Of a stretch of 63,928 nucleotides of DNA, positions 13,574-41,400 are shown in pieces (positions within the stretch are counted from its first letter, which is position 1; each line of letters begins with the position of its first letter). The DNA is taken from the NCBI GenBank assembly GCA_030141605.1, contig JAQGDQ010000613.1, forward strand, positions 64,001-127,928, given 5' to 3'. Position numbers and translations under genes: made by a program. The notes beneath the pieces are model-generated. The model was not told the origin of the DNA. It worked only from the letters and a program-made list of their open reading frames with translations, and made no database searches. This DNA comes from Tubiluchus corallicola (Eukaryota > Priapulida > Priapulimorpha > Priapulimorphida > Tubiluchidae).

Positions 13574-16500
13574 TTATATTAGCAAGTCATAATAACATTA
13601 TATTTTGTTATTTTTCCCAGTAGGTTCAATCAATTGAAAAATTTATGCGACTTTAGAAAATGATTAAAGATGGAAAATGTTTATTAAACAAAATAACCGT
13701 GTCCTAGCAGCTTTTACTTAGTGACCCTGCCATTCGTTAATGCACAAATTAACTTTTTGAAAAGTTTTGGCTTCCAGTCAGAATTGCATTGTTGTTTTAT
13801 ATTATGTTGTTGTTGTATTTATTTCTTTAACTAATAACAAACGTAATAATAAAAATGATTTTTTCTGTGTATACTTGTTACTGTGTATTATTGATTTCAA
13901 TTTCAGAAGTTTCAATTTTAAAAATAAACACAAGTACATTAAACCTTGAATCAAAAACATTTAACACTAAATTCGAAACAATGACAAACGACATTATATA
14001 TTTTAAATTAATTACACAAGTTTGGTAAAATCAAAATATACAAATCACTTTACCTGGAAACACAGGTGCATCAAACTACTCGATGTTGTTTGTTTAATTA
14101 CAAAAAAGCAAATGATCCTGATTAATAATCAAACAAATGACTTAGAACTGAGAGAAAGTATTGCATTATTTGTGAACTGTCAAGCCAATGATATACCAAA
14201 GCTTTCGGCATCTGGCGTTCGCTTTTTCAGTATCACGAAGACAGAAACAACGTTTATGTTGTCAATAGGTGACGAAACCAAAGACTGGCAGCAGACGCTG
14301 GCTAATTTTTCCTATTTTTTGAACATCTGACATCCAGTGCTGTTAAAAATATTCAACCAGCTAGTGGTAACTGAGCCTGCAAATTATTATATGAATAACT
14401 GGGTCTGCAAATTATTATATGAATAAACAACGTAAAAAACAAAAAGCATTGCAAAAATAAACTTGATATCGTCCATTTTGTTTGGTTTTTTTAGAAGAAT
14501 GCAGAGATTAGATGTCAGACACTTTCATGTTAAGTTACTATCCAGTGAAAGTTGGATGCCAGAGACTTTGATATGTTAAGTTACTATCCAGTGAACGTTG
14601 GCCTTGGGGTATCATAGGATTGCATGAGATCAAACAATCAGCGTTCCCATAAAGCAATAAATAAATATCTGTCTGCTATCGTGAATCCCATTGGCTTTAC
14701 TCACTAGTACAATTAAGCAGCTTTGTTTATCACCACAATAAAAAATTAAAGTAACTATCAATCATATTCTACCATGGGTGTTGGTAATTATGATTTAATT
14801 ACCACGCTACTGAAGATAAAGCTATATAATTAAAACTATGTAATCAACTAATTTTAAATTCTTGAAAAATCACCCCATACTCGGCAAAACAAGTGTGCTA
14901 AAGAAAGCAATTTGAATATTCTAAAAATACTCTATATTGTTTTGGGCATAATTAAGTTATATAGACTAACTCAATAAGTATTTCCTTTTTAACAAATGCT
15001 CACACAGTTAAACCTTGCATGATGCAATGAACATAGTTAAGTTATTTGTTCATCTAACTACAAACTGTAATGGACAACGTGCCTATTTACAATAATGAGA
15101 ACGGCCGTGCTATTCTTATACCTTCAAAAAATATGCGATTGCATTACATTAGCTGGCACAACCACTTAATACACACGACTGCCTCCTTCATAGGTAGATT
15201 CAATGATCACAATAATCTCATTTCAAATATTATCAAGTTATCATCATACATCTGCGTATTTATCATGCAATTAACTTAGCAAAATTTAAGTAGCATATTA
15301 TAGCTGCATTGAATGCTGTTTAACAAATAGTGGCATGCATTCATTGAACATAAGCACCAACTACTTAGCACCATATTAAGCAAACATAAGCCAACTATAG
15401 CGAACTAGCATCAACACTTAGCCAAACAAGTGAGTTATGAACATAATGACATCCTACGCAAATGTGGCCCAAAACATGTCGTAAGCCTTAGTTTTATATT
15501 GGTAATATTTATTACTTACGTACACAACCTTAAACCTAAATGTTGAAGTAAATGGATAAAAGTAAATTAAAATGCCAATGAAAATTCTTCTACAACCTTG
15601 GCCACAGTTAGCAGTGAAATGACACAGTTTAGATAAATGTATTTTTCTATCTGGACAGACATCATGGACACCCTGAATGTGCACAATGTCAGCCCTAGAC
15701 TCGTCGGAAAGGTAAACCATTAGCAAGTCTTGCTTGCAATAAGAACCCTTCACTGACTACTAAAACATGACCATCATTCACTCAAGATCCACGTGTAGAA
15801 AAAATTACTGGTCAAGTTAATTTGAAAATCTGATGCATGCTACACAATCACAGTCTGGAAATTTCAGTCACTTGCATAACTTGCAAATATTATTAACATA
15901 AATCAGAAACTAGAGACATTTTCCATAAAAGCCTGATGCCGGTTTCACAAAGTCGTTACTAAGTTAACGAAGTTGTTATTACATTCACTTAACTATTAAT
16001 AACGACGTCGTTAAGTTGGTGACGGCTTTGTGATTTGAAAGATTACCACATTATGCAATCCACTATGACTATTTGACTACAGTATTGATTCATATAAAAC
16101 CAAAACTAGTCATGCTAAATTTAGGTGCGACAGTGTACACTTTAACTTTCTTTTGAAATTTTATAATATATATATCTAACAATTCAAAAATGCTACAATA
16201 TCAGCGTTTCAGGGAGTTGAAACACTCAAGAACTTAACGAGAATTCATGTACTTACACTACAACAAAGTAGTACATTAATCGAGTAACTAGTGCTGAATA
16301 TCAAACTGTATAACATCAAAAAAATGAATTAAAATAATGATATGCGCAAAGTAGCGTGCCTACACTACGGAGTATGAATATACTAATAAATTCACACACG
16401 CGTTTCTCCAACACTTACAACAGCTTGAAGTTAACAAGGAAACATGTACCCTTTTCATAAAAGGTAACAATCACAATAACAATGACAAAATTTGAAACAA

Positions 16501-17162
16501 TGCAAACGGAGGAACAATGCATCTAATGCGTTGCATAAATATATCACGGTGGGCACAATCACAACGAAAGCACTAATAATAACACGTAATGGAATACACG
16601 GCGGCTATTTTACCTCCATACTTTCTCTCAAGAATGCAAAAATACAAGCTTGCTGTTTTCGTTAGTTATAAAAATGATTGCACTAACGCATCACTGTTCC
16701 AGTAAATGGCAGAAAAATGGGGTACAGAACAAAAAAATAAATATCACCGGAATTTTTAATTAGTGTCCAAAGCACAAAATGTGTACAATAAAACACAGAT
16801 TGGTTCAAAATAAAATCAATACTTCAGATAGTCTTAAGTATAGAACATTGAGTCTGAGGAGGAAAATGCTTGTGAAATTATTTAAGAATTTTCATAAATT
16901 GCTGGTAATAATTTCTCAAAAACAATTTACAAAAACATTTAAAATGACTACATGAAGTTCTACGCAAAACTACTGTATCTAAAAATAGAAAAAATAAAAG
17001 TGATGTCACCCGAATAAAGTGATGCAGCTGTTTACATTTTTTACAGGGCAGAAGTGACGTCATGCAGCAAACTTTGACTCAAAAGTGATGAAACAGTTGA
17101 TGTAACATTTACTCAGAAACTTGCATTTTTCAACGAGGAATCTAGGACACCGAAAACATATA

Positions 17163-17722
17163 CAGTAAACTATGTATAATTCGAACACCTCAGGACCGGA
17201 AAATTTGTTCGATTTATGCAAAAGTACGAGATAGATAATGTTCGTAAGAAACTAAGATTGAGTCGCTCATCAATGTCGGACAATACAATGCAGCCTGTGA
17301 AAATGAGAAACTGAGCCTTTAATCAAATAACAAACAAAAATTGTTATGAATAATCAAAAATGAAATGAATGGTCCACCTTTATTGTAGTCTGAGTAGCAT
17401 GGTTATTAGAATTCGGCAATAATAATATTGTGATCTACATTAAACCATGCTCGTCAATCCTGTTGTGTGCAACTTTCTGCTAAGTTAATACAAGAAATTT
17501 TGGCATTTTTGCTGAAACTAGCAGTTAAAACCGTAATGTGGTGCACACTTTCATGTAGGACTTCTTGCTTGGAAGGCTGTTCGAGATAAGCGAGGTAATT
17601 TCAGCCAAATTCTTAAGAATTGTACAGGGAATTTGGTTTGAGTTACGCAATGTTTGTTAAAGGGAAGAATAAAAGGAAAAATCAGTTCCACGAGACCAAT
17701 TCGAGTTATATGTAGTTTACTG
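17163..17722. mobile_element. Pogo/Tigger-like MITE, copy 2
   Basis: A 560-bp element whose ends are CAGTAAACTATGTATAATTCG and the inverse of cgagttatatgtagtttactg. It starts after TA; the right TA has decayed to CA. It lies about 210 bp downstream of the HIF1AN stop codon, so it may fall inside that gene's 3' UTR. Confidence 0.55.
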
Positions 17723-17932
17723 CATGTCTTAATAATTTTTCCAAGTAACATTTTGTCCGAAGCTCTTCCTTTGAGCGGGACTAGAATGAAGATTTCCGCA
17801 GAATCAAGGAGTTGTTATACAGGAAAAAATCCAGCTAAATGAAAATTATTTGGTTTCTGAATGAAATAAAATTTACAACAAAACTAACAAAAAATCTGAT
17901 TTTTATACAGCAAGAAAGGAACGGCAAGCCAT

Positions 17933-34136
<16,204 letters not shown>

Positions 34137-34306
34137 ATTAAATGTTTACATGCTTAGTGGTGCTCTCTAACGGGAAGGTAAAAACTTTTAGCGTCCTCTA
34201 GTGGCTGTTGACGTGGCTTTCGACATATTTTTCCTTGTCAATTTTATCTGAAAATCTGTCATAATCTCAATATTTAAACGGCGGATTTTAGTAGTTTTTA
34301 GCAGAG
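34137..34306. promoter_or_regulatory. Bidirectional promoter region between HIF1AN and TM9SF3
   Basis: Only 170 bp separate the divergent ATGs, so both 5' UTRs and a shared promoter must fit here, unless upstream non-coding exons exist. There is no obvious TATA box at a sensible distance. TTGACGTGG near 34209-34217 contains ACGTG, which matches the core RCGTG of a hypoxia response element and is also close to a CRE half site. A five-base match is weak evidence. Confidence 0.5.
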
Positions 34307-37300
34307 ATGAAGAGCAGGGACTCAATATTCTTTTTTGTTGTTTTGTTTGTAACAGTAGCTTTCGTGAACTGTGATGAACATACCCATACAGTAAGTACCT
34401 TATTCTTGCGTTTCTTAACAGTTCACGTTATTAATAACGCTTAAATTGATTTAAGATTTAAAGAAAATACTGATTTGTGAATGAATGGGTTTAGTGTTTG
34501 TTTTTTCATTAGAGCTGTGACTGTAATTATAAGTGAGCCGGCTGATATTTAAGCTAGGTACTGATTTGATAAACGAGTTGCTAATTTTTTAAGACAGGAG
34601 CATAATTTCGCACACTTGCAGTTTAGGTGGTTCTCATACCCTACTACCTTCCTATATCAGTCCCACTGCCAACGCTTTACCTCCTTCCCACTCCAAACCT
34701 GCCAATGTTTGTTCCGATGTTAATTATTTTATTGTATGAACCGCAACCATGCTTTGCTGGTTGCACCACGTTTCGAAAGAGAAACAAAAGTTGTAATTTG
34801 TAATTTATTGTCCACTTCAGCATAATTAAATTATCACATTGTAACTGTTATACATCAAATCAATTGTAATTACAATAATTGTAAAATAACTATATTAATA
34901 TAGTTACTAACAGCATAATAGTTTATCAACAGGAAATATAATTATGCTGTATGGTGGTCAAAAAGCAAAGCTTGTAAGACCACCATGAATAGGGGAGAAA
35001 AAAAGCTTAATTAACAACAGAAAGAATTATAGCAAAACAGGGAATAGTTACCATAAAATAAAAGACAGAGATAGAGAAAAAGAGAAGAGAAGTGAAATAG
35101 AAATGAGTTACAAAAGAACGCCGGCAGAGTACGCCACTTATTGGCACACGCAGACAAAATTGCGCACGTTGAGAAAATTCGTCCGAAGCTCTTTTTAACT
35201 TCAGCAAGTTTACAATTTGGTTCTTTTTTGTGAAACATTGTGAAGAGATTTTCTAGGCTGCGGAACACAGAAGTAGATAAAAAATATCGCTCTCTGCTAA
35301 TTCCCAAATGAAAATATTTCATCAAATCCGTCAATCTTAGTCTGTCTCATGATGCTAACAGTAAGTTTTTTAAAATTATTTTTTTTATAAATAGGAGGTA
35401 TGTTTCAACTTTTCTTTATATCAGCGTACAGATGAAGGATGCTTCTTTCTATTGTAGCTCTGCTTTCAGCGATATTTCTGATTTAGGCGATGTGAGAGTG
35501 CACTAAAAAAGAACCACCTAAACTGTAATCTACCCGCAAAATTTACTTAACCTTACAATTTGCCTTTTCATTGATGCCTTAAAGCAGTTGGTTGATGATG
35601 CATCTATGGTTTGTTCCATCGATTGACAACACTAGGCAAAAGATTGGAAACAGATCAGAGAAGAGCAACTAGAATTTTCTGAATCTGAATCTGCAAATTT
35701 GCAAATCCGCTTCCCCCTCAAAATTTGAATTTTCCTGTTTAACAGCTATCCAATAACTGCACCACTTTCTTAATTCAAATCTACAATCCTTTCCGGATTC
35801 CAAAAGTTTCCTATCCTCAAGCCTACTCGCAAATTCAAATACTTTGATCTCATACATATATTTTTACGTTTACACGGCTAGTTTTTGGCTATAACATGTA
35901 TTTTGCCATTCACTAGTTAAGTGGCATTTGCATAGCATGCAGATGCATTTTCCACCTGCGGAATGTGTCCAAGGCCCATTTCACATAGAGGACGCAAGAA
36001 AAATGGCGCACGGATTTACTGTCAGAAAATTTCTCCGCGATAACTCATACGGCAAGAATGTTCATTTCACGCAGAAAAACATGATTTTCTTACTCGTGTC
36101 TAACTAGCTCCTACTATCAGTCCCTTTACACTTTGCAATTTGCTCTAATTACAATTAATAGGTTTAATCCAAACGGTAAAACTGTTTCTTTTTAGAGTAG
36201 CTAGTAACTTATACCGTCATAAGTCCAACCAAGAAGTGCTGAGTTTCAGCTTGTAGAGTGCTGTAATGTATAAAAACACTGTAAAATGTTCTAAAGTGGC
36301 GTTTACCAGACATTCGGAATGCGTTAGGCGTTATTGCATATCCAACTGCGTATAAAGAATCAATAGGAATAGCTGCAGAAAAAGAATAACGCATACTCAG
36401 GATGCATGAACGGCTGCACTGAAAACAATGTAAACTGATTTTATCTATTCTGCACCCCTCAAAACGTATCTGCATCTGGATGCCACGTAAATGCCACTTT
36501 AGATAGGAAGTAGACCTACATCTCGGAAACCATGTTGCACAAAAAACAGGTGCTGTACATCTCAGTTCAGATTGTTTAGTTGTGATGTAGTGCACATGTT
36601 CAAGAGCTCATATGGGACTGCAGCGGTGAGCTTGAAATTTGAATTTTAAACTTAAAATTTACCGAGTTTTTGTATATCACATTGAATGCTGTACAGTTGC
36701 ACTGTGCTTCAATTTTCACTTTCGCAAACACGTGCAGCAGGCTCGTAGAATGTGTGTTCATTTGTGATGTCATCACTAATTTGGCTCGCTAGTTAATTTT
36801 TAACATGTTATTTAGATGTCAGTAACACGATTGCATTATTATAGGTGTTAAAATATATACTTTTTGCCTTACTTCAAAATGGGGCAATGTATGAAAAATC
36901 GTCCAGTTTTTGCTTAGCGTAAATCAAAATTAATGGAAAGATCTTATGTGCATTAATTATAATATGTGTTGATAACTTGGTAGCTGGTTGGATACTTGTG
37001 GTTAGATTTTAAAGTAGCAAGTATCAAATTCCTTGGATTTGCTTTACTGAAGGTAAATCATTATCAGGTAACGTGGCTGTCAACTTCCCATTTCTAGGTG
37101 ATAAGTTGTGTTTCTAACCAGAGCTGTGGAGTCGGAGTTGGTAGTAAATTCACTGCCAGAGGAGTCGGAGTCGGAGTTGTTAAAACTTAGGGTTTTGGAG
37201 TCGAAGTCGGGACTCGGGAGAGCACTTATTGTTAGTGGAGTTAGTGTTAAAGTCGGTAAAAAATAGACAAACGCAAACTCCAGTTACTTTTAACGCATTT

Positions 37301-38372
37301 ATGCATAACATCGCATTTTGGGATGCCTTCGTATTGGTGTCTATGCAGCTAGACTCTTTTTCGAGCATAAGAAGTAGTGATGAAATGCCACTGTAATTAA
37401 ATATTGAGAACACTACAAACTATTACTTAAAGGCAAGAGTCGAGAGTTGGAGTTGGGAGTCGGGGTTCCTAAAATTTTAGGAGTCAGAGTTGGGTCTAAA
37501 ATTTTAGGAGTCAGAGTCGGAGATGTATCTTCTAAAAGTCCAAGAGTCGTAGTTGCAGCCAGAGTCAGGAGTTTAATGTACCGACTCCACAGCCATGTCT
37601 CTAACATTGCATAATGTGTCATGATTTAACTTTGTATGTAAGTTAGCATTGCTTCTGTTCTGGTGGTTTTAATACAAGCTTGCCTTCTGTGTTTTTAGTA
37701 CATAGAAAAGGAAGAAGTGGTCTTGTGGATGAACACAGTTGGACCATATCACAATCGGCAGGAAACATACACGTACTTCACGCTTCCATTCTGTCCTGGG
37801 CCAAAAACTGACATTAGTCATTATCATGAAACGCTTGGTGAAGCGCTGCAGGGCACTGAGCTGGAATTTAGTGGTTTAGATATTGACTTTAGAGGTATTA
37901 TTATCAACTGCCGTTTTTTATGTTTAATAGTAAAGCTGCTGATGGATGTATGTAGTACATGGTTAAATACATGGTTATACTTTTGTGAATTCAGAAGCTA
38001 AAATGCCGTTATGCTGGATCGGTTTCTCTCTCTCTCTCTCTTCTCTACTCTTCTCTTCACTTCTCATCTTCTCTTATCTTTTCTCTTCTCTGCTCCTCTC
38101 TTCACTTCTCATATTCTATTCTCTCTCATCATTTTCTCTTTTCCTTTATTATCTTTTTTTCTTTAATTTTCCTTTCCTTTCCATTCCATTCTGTTCCTTT
38201 CCTTTCTTTCCTTTTTCTTATTTAATTACATTTTCTTTCCCCTTCTCCCTTCTGCTCTTTCATTTTCTGTCCTTTTCTCTGTTTTCTTCTCTTCTGCTTT
38301 TCTCTCCTCTGCTGCTTTCTTCTTCCCATCGCTCTGTCTCTGGTTTTCCTCCCCCCTCTTTCTCTCTCTCTC

Positions 38373-38455
<83 letters not shown>

Positions 38456-41400
38456 TATGGGTGATCTATCAATGCATACCCCACATATTACAGTCAGGAA
38501 TCTTTTACATTTCAGCTCCCGTAAGTAAAACACAGTATTGCTCGGTTAAACTAACCGAAGATAAACTGCAAATGTTCATATATGCAGTGAAGAACTACTA
38601 TTGGTACCAAATGTACATTGATGATCTTCCCATATGGGGTAAGTTCATGTAGTTTGCTACCAGCCATAGAACAGCAAGTTATTTGCTATTACACGTTCAA
38701 TTCATTGTGAATTCTTCAGACTCGACGCACATAACACCAAAATTGTTCGTTTTGTGGTTTGAGTTTAGTTGTTGAAATGTTTTTTGGGAAGTGTGCTAAG
38801 TTCTGTCACAAGTATAGGCCTATACCTTTGTGGTTAGTGAAAAGTATGCAAATTTGTAGATGTATGCTAATAATGTTAAATTTTTATTGTCTTTGACTTT
38901 TTGGATGCTTTCAAATGAAGAGAACCAAGGCTATTTTGGAGTATTCACATAGTTTCTCTTTTTAGCATGTAGCAGAACTACAGTTTTCTAACCTAAAGTG
39001 TTTATCCTTTGGAAAAATATCCTTGGCATACTAATTGAAGAAAAAATGTTGCTCAGATCTGAGCATTACTTAGATTTTCAAACTTTTTTCATTATCTTCA
39101 TCAATCAAACGTAACCTCATGTCGCAATTTAAATTTTTTTTACCTGTCCATAGATTTTGAGTAGCTAATTTTTTTGTTGAAGAATTTACGTTTCAGTGAC
39201 TTACTTTATGTTTAGTTTTTTTATTACACGAAAATAGTATTTTCAACATGTTCTCTTCAATTAGTATGCAAAGAATATCATTTCAAAGGATAAATACTTT
39301 TGGCTAAAATACCATAATTCTACTTCATGTTGAAAGAACTATATGTTTGCACTCCAAAATATCCTCAAGTGTTTTATGAGAGTGTTACATTATCTTATCT
39401 TGCAAAAATACCCGGCTGTACATTGAATTGGTACTTTTGCTGACTTTGCTTCCAAATCTTTTACTGAGTTATTATATTTGCAGGTATTGTTGGTGAAGTA
39501 GGAGACTCAGGCGACACGTATTACGTTTGGACACATAAAAAGTTTGACATAGGTTATAACCAAAATCAAATTGTTGATGTTAATCTGACAAGTGAAGCCA
39601 AGGTCAAGCTTGAGAAAGATGCAGAGATTTCATTTACATATGAGGTAATCTATGTTAAATTTAATAATTTTATTACTTGTAAGTTTTATTTACCATGCCT
39701 GGTGCAAGAAAATCTAAAAATTAAATTTAAACATTTAAAAAAATGTTAACAAGTTTGAGATGATTAAGAAGCCATCTTTTCATTACACTATGAACAGTCT
39801 AAAAGCCAATTTTTCTTGTTTTTTGCAGGTTCAGTGGAAAGAGTCGAAAGTTCGTTTTCAGAACAGATTCGACAAATATTTAGACCCTAATTTCTTTCAA
39901 CATCGAGTAAGTGTGTTTTGTAAATTACAGAAGAGAACCATTTGTACACTAATAGTTTTTGGTGTCTGAAGTGCATCATTTTTTTACACAAGGTTGATGA
40001 CCTGATAAATTGACCTTAATTAGGAGTTTTTACACATTCGTTAATTCCTTGTGATGTGCAAAGACCATGTGATATTGTCTGCTTAGTAACGCACTAAAGG
40101 AGAAGACACATCATTTACAGGGTTCCCATTCTGGAAAGTCAATGAAAAAGATAATTTGGTAAAAAAATCAGGGAAAATGGCGAAAGTCGGGGAAATTTGT
40201 AAGGGTTGAAAAATAATCACAGTGAACCGATATTTTTCCAAACATTTTTCAGCGATTCGTTTTCAAATAAAATTTTGCTATGGCAGGCTCCCAGTTTCGA
40301 TTTCTGCTCCAAAAATAATGGTTGGATTAAGAAAGTTTATTTAATGTGATTAGTGTAATTTTGTTAGCACTACTGCAACTGTACCAACGCATTATATATC
40401 TGTTTACGTATGAATGTCCATACACAAAAATGTTTCATTGTGTATACTGGTAGTGCAATTTCGGCTTATCTTAGTCATGGAAAATCAATATTTGGTCAGG
40501 GAAAAGTCAGGGAAATTTATTTTAAAATCAGGAACCCTGATTTAGCATGTTTGGTCTATTTTACTGCTGTCACTGTATGTCTAAAGCATACGGTTAATTT
40601 ATACTGCCACTGTGCTTTTACGCAAAATCAGTTGGCATATTATAGTTGACTTACGCTTGGTTAAATAGAAACTGAAATTTGCAGGACAAAAATTGTCAAT
40701 TTTAACAAAGAATTTTTTGCATTTTAGATTCACTGGTTTTCTATTTTCAACTCATTCATGATGGTCATCTTCTTAGTCGGCCTGGTCAGTATGATACTGA
40801 TGAGAACGCTGCGTAAGGATTATGCTCGTTACAGCAAGGATGAAGAAATGGACGACATGGTATTAGATTTCATCCTTATTTAAATGGAACTAGATTAGAT
40901 TAGAGGTTTTGTAAAGTTTGTATAGGCAAGTTGGATAACAAGTTGTATAGGCAAGTTGGCAATATTATCGTGCTAATCGTACAATGCTTATCGATGCAAA
41001 TCATTATGCATGTCTTGCACATTTACAAAACCATTTCAGAAAGGTGTATTGCAACTGAACCTCGTCGTCGAAGACAGAAGAGAGCGTCCATTCCTTTCTT
41101 TTTTCTTACAAATTAAAACTTACCAGATCTTTCTAAAATCTAAGTGGTTGAGAATTGTAACTAGCAATTATAGAGTTTGTACATGCATAAATTTTGAAAC
41201 AGATTAACAACATTGCAAAGCTCAGTCATTGTTTGAAATTCTGCCTACCTACTTAATAGTACACATTAATCATCGCTCTCGTGCATTTGATTCATTTCGT
41301 CAGTGGTATGATTACCTTCCTGGCAGCACATTAGCTAATATTTTGCTATATAGCCCTCAACACCTGCGTTAGTGCCATATGCAAGTTATTCATCCGGTAT

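Larger units (their letters stand above)
9669..17932. other. Intergenic and probable HIF1AN 3' UTR, no convincing gene
   Basis: Besides the MITEs listed separately, this stretch is AT-rich, low-information sequence. An open frame at 14022-14330 on + contains a compositionally protein-like segment (ELRESIALFVNCQAND...). It lacks an ATG, a clear splice acceptor and a recognisable family, so it is not called a gene. A short perfect-ended foldback lies at 15951-16033 (ttcacaaagtcgttac...gtgacggctttgtga). The minus-strand 3' UTR of HIF1AN must start at 17932, but its end is not visible. Confidence 0.4.

Noticed and set aside
15454-15753. 99-codon frame on - downstream of HIF1AN
   Set aside because: Some protein-like composition, but no domain or splice support and a position compatible with the 3' UTR of HIF1AN.
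35011-35334. 107-codon frame on - in TM9SF3 intron 1
   Set aside because: Low-complexity Phe/Ser/Leu end, no recognisable domain and no splice support.
36209-36595. 128-codon frame on -
   Set aside because: It spans the border of a nested MITE and repeat M in a TM9SF3 intron.
37985-38464. Long Ser/Leu/Phe-rich open frame on + and Arg/Glu frames on -
   Set aside because: They are translations of the polypyrimidine tract in TM9SF3 intron 2.
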